In this document: positions 36,025 to 44,303 of the stretch, piece after piece
Numbering within the stretch: the first letter of the stretch is position 1
How the letters are laid out: each line of letters begins with the position of its first letter
DNA from: Prevotella sp.
GTDB lineage: Bacteria > Bacteroidota > Bacteroidia > Bacteroidales > Bacteroidaceae
Length of the DNA: 64,000 bases
Direction: 5' to 3'
NCBI GenBank assembly: GCA_017615355.1
Contig: JAGAAJ010000046.1
Coordinates: forward strand, 28,242-92,241
Made by a program: the position numbers and the translations under genes
The notes under the pieces: model-generated
Told to the model about the DNA's origin: nothing
Seen by the model: only the letters and a program-made list of their open reading frames with translations
Database searches by the model: none

Positions 36025-39000
36025 TATGTTGAACGGAATCTGTGGGATTGATCATACCAGCCGGCCTGCCCAGCCTTCCATCTCTTTGATTGAGTGTAGG
36101 GGTGAGCCTTCTGGTCTTATGGAAGATGTCGGTGAGCTTGTCGAGCTTTCGCTTCCAGACAAAGCCGCCACCATACTCGCCTGTGTAGCCTTCCAGCCAG
36201 TCGTAGACATTCTGATTATAGAACAGCTTCACATATTTATTACTAGTGGGCGACAGGCGGTACTCCATTGTGACATTATCGAAGAACGACTGCTGCTGTC
36301 CTTCCATCTCAGCGCCCGTCGACACCTTACCACCAATCTGCACACTAAGGCGGTTGTTCCAGAAGCGCTTGGCAAAGCTGAAGCTGTAGTCGGTATGCGA
36401 TTGTCCGGCTGCATTGGTGGTATTGTCGAGGCCCACCTGTAGGTCGACGGTCTTCAGCGCACCAGACGTGATGTTGTTGATCTCACTCTGCAGGAAAGAG
36501 CTCAAGGCTGAGTTCATCGAGAAGGCGCTGGTGTTGCCATCAGCTAGGTACATACCCGTGGTGAGCATCGTCACAGCCAGCTTGCCACGCTGCTCCTGAC
36601 TCATGGAATTGAGCTCGTTCTGCACCTGCATATCCTCCGGCGCGCTGATGGTAAATGCCAGACCCATGTTCTCGAGGGTCTGCGTGATGACGACACCACA
36701 GTCGAACATGACGTTGCGACTCTGACCGTCACCCTCATTCGATACGGCAGCGCGGTGGCGCTCGGTGGCGGTAATATTCAATGTGGGATTATCGGGCTGA
36801 CCCGTGAACTCGACATAGCTGCCCTGTGCCAGTGTGAAGGTCTTCAAGGGAATGACGGGCAGCGAGTATTTCATCGTACCGCTGTTGATGGTGTAACGGC
36901 CCGTAAGATTCAGACCATCGGCGCCCATCCGCAGACGCAGATCGCCACCGCCCAAGAGATCCACATAGTTGGTCTGCTCAGCATTCAAGGCGCAGCGCAC
37001 ATGGGCACCCTCGTCGATGTTCAGCTGCACGTCTAAATCAAGCGCATCGCTCTCAGGCCTGATAACGACCGTCTGCGTGGTATCGCTGAAATCGGTGAAT
37101 TTCACCAGTTCATCCATCTGATTGTCGGTAGAGAGCGGCGAGTCGAGCAACACATAATTCAGGTCGGTGCTGCCAAGAACGTCGAGACGACCGCGCAGAC
37201 TGAGCTTTTCAAGATTTCCGTTGAGGCGGGCAAAGAAATTGACGAACATCTTTCCGTAGGCTACGGACTCTTTCTTCTGCTTGGCATTCACTAACTGGAA
37301 GTTCCTTGCCGTGAGCCTCAGGTTAACGGCATCATTGCCCTGGCCATAGAAGTCGACGCTGCCATTGATGGTAAGCGGAGTGCCCTGTGTGGTGCCATTG
37401 TCAGCATAGAGCGTGAAACCGTCAAGAACCAGCTTCGAGTCGGTCATCTGCAAGGGTTTGTCGCCAAAGCGCATCCTCATGCCGTAAGGGGTGCTGACGA
37501 GATAGCCGTTGGTAAACGACAGACTTCCGTTCATCTGCAACTTTGACAACGGGCCGTTGACGCTGAGCTTACCATCGGCATTGCCTTCAAAGCCTAACAG
37601 CTGGTCGGGCATAAAGCCGTTGACAATAGACAGGGGCATGTGCGTCAGCTCCAGGTCGGCATCAAGGCGCTTACCATCCAGATAACTGCCTTGCAAAGTG
37701 CCTATCGGCTCTTCATCGAGCATCAGCGTGGCATCCACGACATGCGTGCCGTCTTCACGCAACAGGTAGACAAACTCCGAGCCGAGATTGCCAATAGGAC
37801 TACCCTCATAGGCCATCTTCGTGACGCTCATGTCGCTGGCCACAGAGATGCTGTGTTCCTGATCCATCATGAAGTGGTAGTCGCCGTTGAGCGTACCGCT
37901 GATGGCCGGCAACATTGTCAGACCGCTGGTGAGTTCGCCCAAGTCGAGGTTGCTCACGCTAATAGTAAGGTCTTGCAACAATTCGTCTGCATCGCCACTT
38001 GTCTCAGAAGCCTCAGAAGTCCCTGAGTAAAGCAGGATGCGTGTGCCGTCATCGGCCAGCAGGTCAACGTGAGCATCTATCTTCAGGTTGCTATGCAAGA
38101 GCAGGTAATTATCATCGTTCAAGGCAAACTCCTTATATCCCAGCGTCGGACGATTGGGGATGAGCTGGAATCGGAGCCCCGTCTCATCGCCATCGGGGCC
38201 TGACAATGACACCATCTCTACTTTCGAACCAATACGGATATTGCGCCGTCCTTGCTCATCAAAGTATCTGACGCCGAGGCTTGCCCCGTGCTGTTGCAGA
38301 AGACCGTCGAAGAGGATGCGGAACGTGCCCGTGGGATTGCGCTTGGCATTGGACACAAAGCCATTGAACGTCAGTCCTTTTTCTTTCTCCACCAATGAGA
38401 GGCGGATGCTGTCCAAGAGCATGGAACCTGTATTCAGCTTCAAGATATCCAGTTGTCCGTTCAGTCCCGACAACGGCGAGGCGTGTAAATCAATGTCCAG
38501 ATGATCAAAGGTAATGCCGGCCTGGGCATTGAGAATGGCAGCGATGGGATTTCCCTTTTGCGCAGTGACATAGAGTCGTCCCGTTGGCAGGAGACGTTTT
38601 AGCGCCTGCTGGTCGATGGTACGGTTGCGAAACTGTGAGGCAATACTGTCAGTCAGAGCGCCAAGTTGGGGCAATAGCTGCTCATAGCTGCCCTTGGTAT
38701 CGGCTTTCACGATGAAATCGCCACTTTGCAGGCGCACGACAGTGGTATCGGCTCCCGTCTTCAGCAATACGCCAATTTTCTCGGGATGGTGTGTCTGCAC
38801 AGAGTCGCGTATGTAGATGTCGCTCATCAAAGCCGACACCCTATGGTGCAGCTTCTTATCGGTAGTGATGTCAAAGTCGCCATCCATACCGATTATCGTA
38901 GGACTCTCGACAAGTCCTAAGGCATAGAGGTCGGCATGCTGTAGATGCGTGCTCACTTCGGCCTTGACCTCATTCTTCGCCAGATGAGCATCCACATCAA

Positions 39001-40600
39001 TCGTACCACGCAGGAACTTGTTTTCACTCTTAGCGGTTAACACCACGTGGTCACCCTCGATGGTGGCGTTGGCCTGTACGCTGTCTATCTGCCACTGGTC
39101 GTAGCTGGCGCTATGCAGTTGGATGTCGGCTACAAGACGCCCGCCGTTCGTGCCGTCCGCCGAGAACGACGGGATGCCCGTGCCATGCAGGGTGACATCG
39201 GCAGAGAGCGGTCCCACGCCGGCATCGGGCATGAAACGGCGCAGGTCGAGACCGCGTGTACTGAGACGGGCTTCGTAGGGCAGTTTCTCGGGCTTGTCCA
39301 TCAATGCAGACAGGCCACCGTTTAGCTTAGCCTGCAACGAGGCCAAAGCGCCGCCTTGCCGCATGGTGATGTCGGCTGTGGTCTGCTGTGCCTGACTCTG
39401 TATGTCGGCCTGCAGGCTCAATCCCTTCGGTAGCTGTAAGCCGTCAGCTTTGATAGACTCAAATACCTCAGCGCTGAGGCTGACATCGGCTGTCAGACAA
39501 TCCTTATCAAGGATGTTACGCAGTTGTCCGCTGGCCTCGGCATGGGCCTTCGCGGGCATCGTGACACTGAGCTGTCGGACGTCCATCTGACGCATATCGC
39601 CATCAACGCTGGCACGCAGCATCACAGGCTGGTCATCATACGTGGCCGAGGCGTTCATCAACAGGTCGCGCAGGCTGATGTCGTCGCCGTCCTTGGCAAT
39701 GCGTCCCTGCAACTGGTGCAGGGTCACGCCAGTATTCTCCTCTTTCATCGACGCCTGCGCAATGCCTACACGCAACTGTTCCTTGTAGGAGAAGAGTGAA
39801 TCGAGCTGCAGCTCCATATTACTCAGAGCAAAGGCATTCTCGTCCTTTCCATAGTCGCCCATGCTGAGCTGGCCCTCATGCCAGTCGATAGCTCCGAAAG
39901 CAAAGCGTACAAAGCCCAAGTGCAGGTCACCCTGCCGCAGCGTGGCCTTAGGCAGCCAAGCCGTGATACGCGTAGGAATGGTAGCGGCAGTATCGGTGGG
40001 CGATGCATCGGTGGCGAAGACGGCCGTCGAGTCCATCACGATGCATAGGCGCGTCTGTTCAAAGTCGAAGCGGTCGAAGCGTATATGCCAGCCTATGGTC
40101 GTCGTGTCAATGGCGGCGGTGTCGCTCATATACACGGTCAGGTCGGCATTCTTCATGTGAGGACTGCGCAGCTCCATCTCCAATGCCGAGGCATCGATGC
40201 CTGGCGAGGAGAGGCTGAAGCTTCCGATGAAACCCTGCATACGGATATCATCGATGAAATCGAGGGTATTGATATGTGCGTCATCCAGTCGCAGCTCATT
40301 CAGCACGATGTCTCCACTAAACAGCGGCCACAGCTTCACATCGACGATAGTGCGGCGGATATCGGCAATAGTGTCGCAGTCTTTCACGATGCGAACGCCG
40401 TCCACCTTCAGGTCAAGGGGAAAGCTCAAGTCTACATGTTCCACGCTGATTTCCATACCTGTCTTCTTCGAAGCGATAGACGCTACCTGCTGAGCCACCC
40501 AGTTCTGTATGGGCGGCACATAGAGCAGTGCTACCAGAACGATAAACAGCACAACGGGACTGAGTAGCACAATGCCTATCCACTTGAAGACTTTCTTCAT
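36008..40600 (-). CDS. tamB: TamB, translocation/assembly module inner-membrane protein
   Basis: A 1530-residue AsmA-like protein. The N-terminal membrane anchor is VLLSPVVLFIVLVALLYVPP, followed by the AsmA-type start (IQNWVAQQVASIASKKTGME, ISVEHVDLSF). The long middle is a regular beta-strand repeat expected to form a hydrophobic groove across the periplasm. The C-terminal DUF490 domain (GTMKYSLPVIPLKTFTLAQG; LSVQIGGKVSTGAEM; FVWKRKLDKL) contacts the Omp85 partner. Its end overlaps the tamL start by 17 bp, a coupled pair. The last 30 residues are probably disordered. The family is thought to transfer lipids or assemble outer-membrane proteins. Confidence 0.92.
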   Translation of the reverse strand: MKKVFKWIGIVLLSPVVLFIVLVALLYVPPIQNWVAQQVASIASKKTGMEISVEHVDLSFPLDLKVDGVRIVKDCDTIADIRRTIVDVKLWPLFSGDIVLNELRLDDAHINTLDFIDDIRMQGFIGSFSLSSPGIDASALEMELRSPHMKNADLTVYMSDTAAIDTTTIGWHIRFDRFDFEQTRLCIVMDSTAVFATDASPTDTAATIPTRITAWLPKATLRQGDLHLGFVRFAFGAIDWHEGQLSMGDYGKDENAFALSNMELQLDSLFSYKEQLRVGIAQASMKEENTGVTLHQLQGRIAKDGDDISLRDLLMNASATYDDQPVMLRASVDGDMRQMDVRQLSVTMPAKAHAEASGQLRNILDKDCLTADVSLSAEVFESIKADGLQLPKGLSLQADIQSQAQQTTADITMRQGGALASLQAKLNGGLSALMDKPEKLPYEARLSTRGLDLRRFMPDAGVGPLSADVTLHGTGIPSFSADGTNGGRLVADIQLHSASYDQWQIDSVQANATIEGDHVVLTAKSENKFLRGTIDVDAHLAKNEVKAEVSTHLQHADLYALGLVESPTIIGMDGDFDITTDKKLHHRVSALMSDIYIRDSVQTHHPEKIGVLLKTGADTTVVRLQSGDFIVKADTKGSYEQLLPQLGALTDSIASQFRNRTIDQQALKRLLPTGRLYVTAQKGNPIAAILNAQAGITFDHLDIDLHASPLSGLNGQLDILKLNTGSMLLDSIRLSLVEKEKGLTFNGFVSNAKRNPTGTFRILFDGLLQQHGASLGVRYFDEQGRRNIRIGSKVEMVSLSGPDGDETGLRFQLIPNRPTLGYKEFALNDDNYLLLHSNLKIDAHVDLLADDGTRILLYSGTSEASETSGDADELLQDLTISVSNLDLGELTSGLTMLPAISGTLNGDYHFMMDQEHSISVASDMSVTKMAYEGSPIGNLGSEFVYLLREDGTHVVDATLMLDEEPIGTLQGSYLDGKRLDADLELTHMPLSIVNGFMPDQLLGFEGNADGKLSVNGPLSKLQMNGSLSFTNGYLVSTPYGMRMRFGDKPLQMTDSKLVLDGFTLYADNGTTQGTPLTINGSVDFYGQGNDAVNLRLTARNFQLVNAKQKKESVAYGKMFVNFFARLNGNLEKLSLRGRLDVLGSTDLNYVLLDSPLSTDNQMDELVKFTDFSDTTQTVVIRPESDALDLDVQLNIDEGAHVRCALNAEQTNYVDLLGGGDLRLRMGADGLNLTGRYTINSGTMKYSLPVIPLKTFTLAQGSYVEFTGQPDNPTLNITATERHRAAVSNEGDGQSRNVMFDCGVVITQTLENMGLAFTISAPEDMQVQNELNSMSQEQRGKLAVTMLTTGMYLADGNTSAFSMNSALSSFLQSEINNITSGALKTVDLQVGLDNTTNAAGQSHTDYSFSFAKRFWNNRLSVQIGGKVSTGAEMEGQQQSFFDNVTMEYRLSPTSNKYVKLFYNQNVYDWLEGYTGEYGGGFVWKRKLDKLTDIFHKTRRLTPTLNQRDGRLGRPAGMINPTDSVQHNDSIK

Positions 40601-40625
40601 GAGCGCGGATGAACAAAATTTGCTG

Positions 40626-40633
40626 CAAAATTA
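40626..40633 (-). promoter_or_regulatory. -7 box (TAATTTTG) for tamB-tamL
   Basis: TAATTTTG on the minus strand, 25 bp before the tamB ATG. It would drive tamB, tamL and perhaps the acyltransferase gene. Confidence 0.6.
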
Positions 40634-40724
40634 CTTATTTGCACGCAAAAAAACAAAGAATTAATCTTTTTTCTGCCTTGTGGTTCCGAAAAAAGGCTGG
40701 TTTTGAAAATCTCACGAGCTCGCT

Positions 40725-41633
40725 TCAGTGTTTCTTGCTGTAGCGGTACTCAGAAGGCGAGACGCCGAGATGCTTACGCACATAGGAACCGAAATGGCTC
40801 ATGTTTGAGAAACCTAGATGCGCAGATATTTCCTTGATGCTCAGCTCGGTGTTTCTCAAACAGAAACGTATCTCCTCTACGGTGTACTGTGCCACCCATT
40901 CCGAAGCTGTCTTGTTGGAGTATTTCAGACAGAGCATGGTGAGGTATTTCGGCGTGATGGCCAACTGACCAGCATAGACCGATATGGGCTGTCGTTTGAC
41001 CTCGCTGTTGGAGATGAGTGCCAAGAAACGGTTGAACAACACCTTGCCCTGTGACATACGCTGCTCATGACGTCTGACCTCATTGCCGTGTGACAAGAAA
41101 TGCAACTCCAGCAAGAAGACTCTCAGCAGGGCAATCAGGATGATGTGCGGTGTCGAAGGATTGTTTGCTTTCAGCTTAGAGCGAATGATGGAGAAATAGA
41201 AGCTGAACTCTTCACGGCTCAGTTCCGTCAAGGGTGTAATCTTCAACAGACGCTTGGAGGTCTCTTGCTGCAACATATCGACATGATCACGCAATAAGCT
41301 TTGTACAATAGGCTCAGCAATGCACATCACATTGCAGCAGAAATCCTCTTTATGCTCCTTAATGAGCACCCTCACCTTAGGCGGGCAGAGCATAATGCTT
41401 CCCTCTTCAAACGTATACTCCTCACCCTCTATGTCCAGCGACAGACTTCCCTTGCTACAGATAGCAACGAACATTGTGGTAGACCCAAGCGGAAAGAATG
41501 GTGAAATGTCCTTAACACTTTCAAACAACAAAACGTCGCCCTCGTTATAATCGACGGAATAGCTGCCTAATTCAATATAGCGCATTTGGTCTCTAGTGGT
41601 GACGTAAGCCATATAGTTAAGTTTGGTCTGCAA
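40725..41633 (-). CDS. AraC-family transcriptional regulator
   Basis: A 302-residue regulator. The N-terminal ~150 residues form a cupin-type sensor (MFVAICSKGSLSLDIEGEEY; GSIMLCPPKVRVLI). The C-terminal AraC domain has two HTH units: ISVYAGQLAITPKYLTMLCL and LSIKEISAHLGFSNMSHFGS, then LGVSPSEYR. ATGs exist at 41633 and 41612 (MAYVTTRDQMRYIEL); both give a complete protein. It is monocistronic, reading in the same direction as the upstream buk operon. Target genes and ligand cannot be read from the sequence. Confidence 0.92.
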   Translation of the reverse strand: MQTKLNYMAYVTTRDQMRYIELGSYSVDYNEGDVLLFESVKDISPFFPLGSTTMFVAICSKGSLSLDIEGEEYTFEEGSIMLCPPKVRVLIKEHKEDFCCNVMCIAEPIVQSLLRDHVDMLQQETSKRLLKITPLTELSREEFSFYFSIIRSKLKANNPSTPHIILIALLRVFLLELHFLSHGNEVRRHEQRMSQGKVLFNRFLALISNSEVKRQPISVYAGQLAITPKYLTMLCLKYSNKTASEWVAQYTVEEIRFCLRNTELSIKEISAHLGFSNMSHFGSYVRKHLGVSPSEYRYSKKH

Positions 41634-41738
41634 ATATCACCATTTTTTTTCAAATAACGCTACTCAATAAGTAACAAATGATGTTGGTTTTTACTAGTAG
41701 TTCCGTTTTTAGTTAGGAATGGTGTAATTATGAACAGT

Positions 41739-42809
41739 TTAGTCGTACTCGGCGACATCACGTTGACCACGCAACACAGCAAGAGCATTGAGTGCCAAAG
41801 CCTCCATCTCGTCCTCGCCTGGGAAACAATAGACTGGTGCCACCCACTCAATGCGCTGACGAAGTCTGGAGATGACATATTCGGAACGGGCAAGGCCGCC
41901 GGTGAGCAGGATGGCATCAACCTTTCCACAGAGTACTGCTCCCTGGGCGGTGATGTTCTTCGCAATGTGATAGATCATGGCGTTCAGAATCAGCTCGGCA
42001 TGTGTGTCGCCATAATCGCGTATGCGTTCTTCTATCTCCTTCACATTGGCGGTGCCCAAGTGAGCGTTCAGACCAGCCTTGCCTGCGATGCGCTTCAACA
42101 GCTGTTTCTCAGTGTACTTACCGCTGAAGCACAAGCGGATAAGGTCTGCGGCGGGCAACGAGCCGGCACGCTCCGGCGAGAAGGGACCCTCACCGTCCAA
42201 AGCATTATTGGCATCTACGGCACGACCATGATCGTGTGCTGCCACACTGATGCCGCCACCCAAATGACAGATGATGAGGTTGAGATCCTCGTAATGCTTG
42301 CCTATCTCCTGCGCGAAGCGTCTTGCGATGGCACGCTGGTTCAAGGCGTGCCAGATACAGATGCGTCCCATGAGGGGAGACCCGCTGATACGCGCATAGT
42401 CGTTCAGCTCGTCAACGACACCCGGGTCGGCAATGAACGAGCGACAGCCGGGAATGGTGCTGGCGATATCGTGGGCAATGAGACAGCCCAGATTACAGGC
42501 GTGGTTGTGCATGGCGATACCCGAATGGGTATCATCCAGCATCTTCTGATTGATCTCATAGACGCCGCCGGCGATGGGTTTGACCAGACCACCGCGACCG
42601 ATGACGGCATCAAACTCCAGCGGCACACCTACACGCTCCAGCTCGTCGAGCACGAGCTGGCGACGGTAGGCGAACTGCTCGATGACGTCGTCAAACTGCG
42701 CAAGATCCTCGTTGCTGTGCGTGATGCTGCGCAGCACCAATGGCTTCTCGTCTTCATAGACGGCCATCTTCGTCGACGTCGACCCAGGGTTGATAACTAA
42801 TATAAGCAT
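41739..42809 (-). CDS. buk: Butyrate kinase
   Basis: A 356-residue acetokinase-family enzyme that makes ATP from butyryl-phosphate (or branched acyl phosphates) and ADP. Motifs: VINPGSTSTKMAVYEDE at the N-terminus, IGRGGLVKPIAGGVYEIN, LIICHLGGGISVAAHDHGRA (phosphate binding), and LLTGGLARSEYVISRLRQRI. Length is normal for Buk and shorter than acetate kinase. It starts 9 bp after ptb. Ptb-Buk can serve butyrate formation or branched-chain fatty acid metabolism; the window does not contain the upstream butyryl-CoA pathway. Confidence 0.94.
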   Translation of the reverse strand: MLILVINPGSTSTKMAVYEDEKPLVLRSITHSNEDLAQFDDVIEQFAYRRQLVLDELERVGVPLEFDAVIGRGGLVKPIAGGVYEINQKMLDDTHSGIAMHNHACNLGCLIAHDIASTIPGCRSFIADPGVVDELNDYARISGSPLMGRICIWHALNQRAIARRFAQEIGKHYEDLNLIICHLGGGISVAAHDHGRAVDANNALDGEGPFSPERAGSLPAADLIRLCFSGKYTEKQLLKRIAGKAGLNAHLGTANVKEIEERIRDYGDTHAELILNAMIYHIAKNITAQGAVLCGKVDAILLTGGLARSEYVISRLRQRIEWVAPVYCFPGEDEMEALALNALAVLRGQRDVAEYD

Positions 42810-42818
42810 TAAACCTGG

Positions 42819-43709
42819 TTATGCGTTGATACAAGCTAAAGCTAAAGAATAGAATTTCGAATCAGCATCGTCGGCACGGCTGGTGAGCACGACTGGCACA
42901 TCAGGGCCGGCTAGGACGGCAGCGGTGGTAGCGCGACAGAACAGAGTGATGGTCTTGTAGAACACATTGCCTGACTGGATATCTGGGAAGATGAGTGCAT
43001 CGGCGTGACCACGCAGCGGCGAGTGCAACCCCTTCTTCCTCAGGGCCTTGCCCGAGAGCGATGTCTTCAGGTCGAGCGGGCCGTCGACGATACATTCGCC
43101 ATACTTGCCCTTCTCAGCCTCCTGTATGAGTCGTTTGTATTCGGCAGTATGCGGGAAGTGCTTCTCATCCACTTTCTCAGAACAGTTCACGAGGGCCACG
43201 CCAGGCTCCTTAATGCCGAACGAGCGACACAGACGCAGCAGGTACTTCAGCTGCTGCTTACGCTGCTCCTCTGTGGGCTTTGGAATGACGGCGACATCGG
43301 TCATGAACAGCATCTTGTCGTATTCAGGCAGCTCGGCACAGGTGAGGTGAGTGACGATGCGACCCTCCTGCAAGATGCCCGTCTGCTTGTTCAGCACAGC
43401 ACGCAACAGGTCGTCGGTGTTCAGCAAGCCCTTCATAATGACGTCGACCATGCCCTCGTGCACCAGCTGCACGGCCTTGGCAGCGGCATCCACCTCATCA
43501 GTTGCTTTCAGGCGGGGCACCTCCTTCAGGGCAGGACCAATGAGCTTGGGGTCACCCACGAAGATGGGCTTGATAAAACCGGCCTCCATAGCACGTTCGA
43601 CAGCCTCCTGCGTGCCCTCATCGTAGGGACATACTACAGCCACCCGCTTCGGCTCCATACCGCCGACGAGATAGGCGATTAACTCCTCAAAATTCTCGAT
43701 TGCTTTCAT
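42819..43709 (-). CDS. ptb: Phosphate butyryltransferase (phosphate acyltransferase family)
   Basis: A 296-residue enzyme exchanging CoA for phosphate on butyryl-CoA. It shows the phosphate acetyl/butyryltransferase fold: MEPKRVAVVCPYDEGTQEAV, VDVIMKGLLNTDDLLRAVLN, LFMTDVAVIPKPTEEQRKQQ, and the C-terminal GHADALIFPDIQSGNVFYKT. It pairs with buk 9 bp downstream, which supports the butyryl over the acetyl assignment. It follows rimM by 44 bp and may be read from the murA-rimM transcript. Confidence 0.92.
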   Translation of the reverse strand: MKAIENFEELIAYLVGGMEPKRVAVVCPYDEGTQEAVERAMEAGFIKPIFVGDPKLIGPALKEVPRLKATDEVDAAAKAVQLVHEGMVDVIMKGLLNTDDLLRAVLNKQTGILQEGRIVTHLTCAELPEYDKMLFMTDVAVIPKPTEEQRKQQLKYLLRLCRSFGIKEPGVALVNCSEKVDEKHFPHTAEYKRLIQEAEKGKYGECIVDGPLDLKTSLSGKALRKKGLHSPLRGHADALIFPDIQSGNVFYKTITLFCRATTAAVLAGPDVPVVLTSRADDADSKFYSLALACINA

Positions 43710-43753
43710 AGTTGTAGGGATATTGGTTCATTGTTATTTCAGATGTGAAACGC

Positions 43754-44263
43754 TCAAAGTCCGAGTAGCCCGTCTGGCAGTCGCATGGTGATGCGATGGC
43801 CTTTGACATCGACATGGACGACGAGATCGTCGATAGCAGGGATGAGACGGCCGTCCTCGAGACAAAAGAGCACATTAGCCGTACTGTCATCCACACTGGC
43901 AATACGTCCCACGACATTGCCTGTATCAGCATCGGCCAGCTCAAAGCCCACGAAGAAAGACCAGGTATAATCCTCCTCATTATTGTCGGCCAAATTACGG
44001 GGGAAGAAGACGTCGCTGTTGGTCAGCTCACGTGCACCCTCCACCGTATCCACGTCCTCAAACTTGATGAGGGCCGTGGTGTCGGTCTTGAAGCGGTACT
44101 CCTCGATGAAGAAGGGCACAAGAATGCCATCGACCCACAGCACGAGGAAATCGGCGTCGACGCGGTCAAACACATCGTCGTCGACCTGCATCGTCACCTC
44201 CCCTTTCACGCCGTGCGGCTTGCCGAGACGGCCTATCTTGTATACATCTTCTTCTCTTATCAT
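43754..44263 (-). CDS. rimM: Ribosome maturation factor RimM
   Basis: A 169-residue 30S assembly factor that binds ribosomal protein S19. The N-terminal RimM barrel has YKIGRLGKPHGVKGEVTMQV and the C-terminal PRC-barrel has DLVVHVDVKGHRITMRLPDG and the typical LIPAIDD. Length is normal. It lies downstream of murA with a 40-bp gap filled by a CTAGT nonamer tract, in the order DUF4290-murA-rimM that I recall as conserved in Bacteroidetes. Confidence 0.95.
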   Translation of the reverse strand: MIREEDVYKIGRLGKPHGVKGEVTMQVDDDVFDRVDADFLVLWVDGILVPFFIEEYRFKTDTTALIKFEDVDTVEGARELTNSDVFFPRNLADNNEEDYTWSFFVGFELADADTGNVVGRIASVDDSTANVLFCLEDGRLIPAIDDLVVHVDVKGHRITMRLPDGLLGL

Positions 44264-44267
44264 CTTT

Positions 44268-44300
44268 CTAGTTATACTAGTTGGACTAGTCCTGACTAGT
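44268..44300. repeat. CTAGT nonamer tract between murA and rimM
   Basis: CTAGTTATA, CTAGTTGGA, CTAGTCCTGA and CTAGT occupy almost the whole murA-rimM gap. The non-coding copy of the family also found within glmM and tamL. Confidence 0.8.
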
Positions 44301-44303
44301 TTT

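Noticed and set aside
41730-42800. 356-codon open frame antisense to buk, almost the same size as buk
   Set aside because: Caused by codon bias in buk; no recognisable motif.
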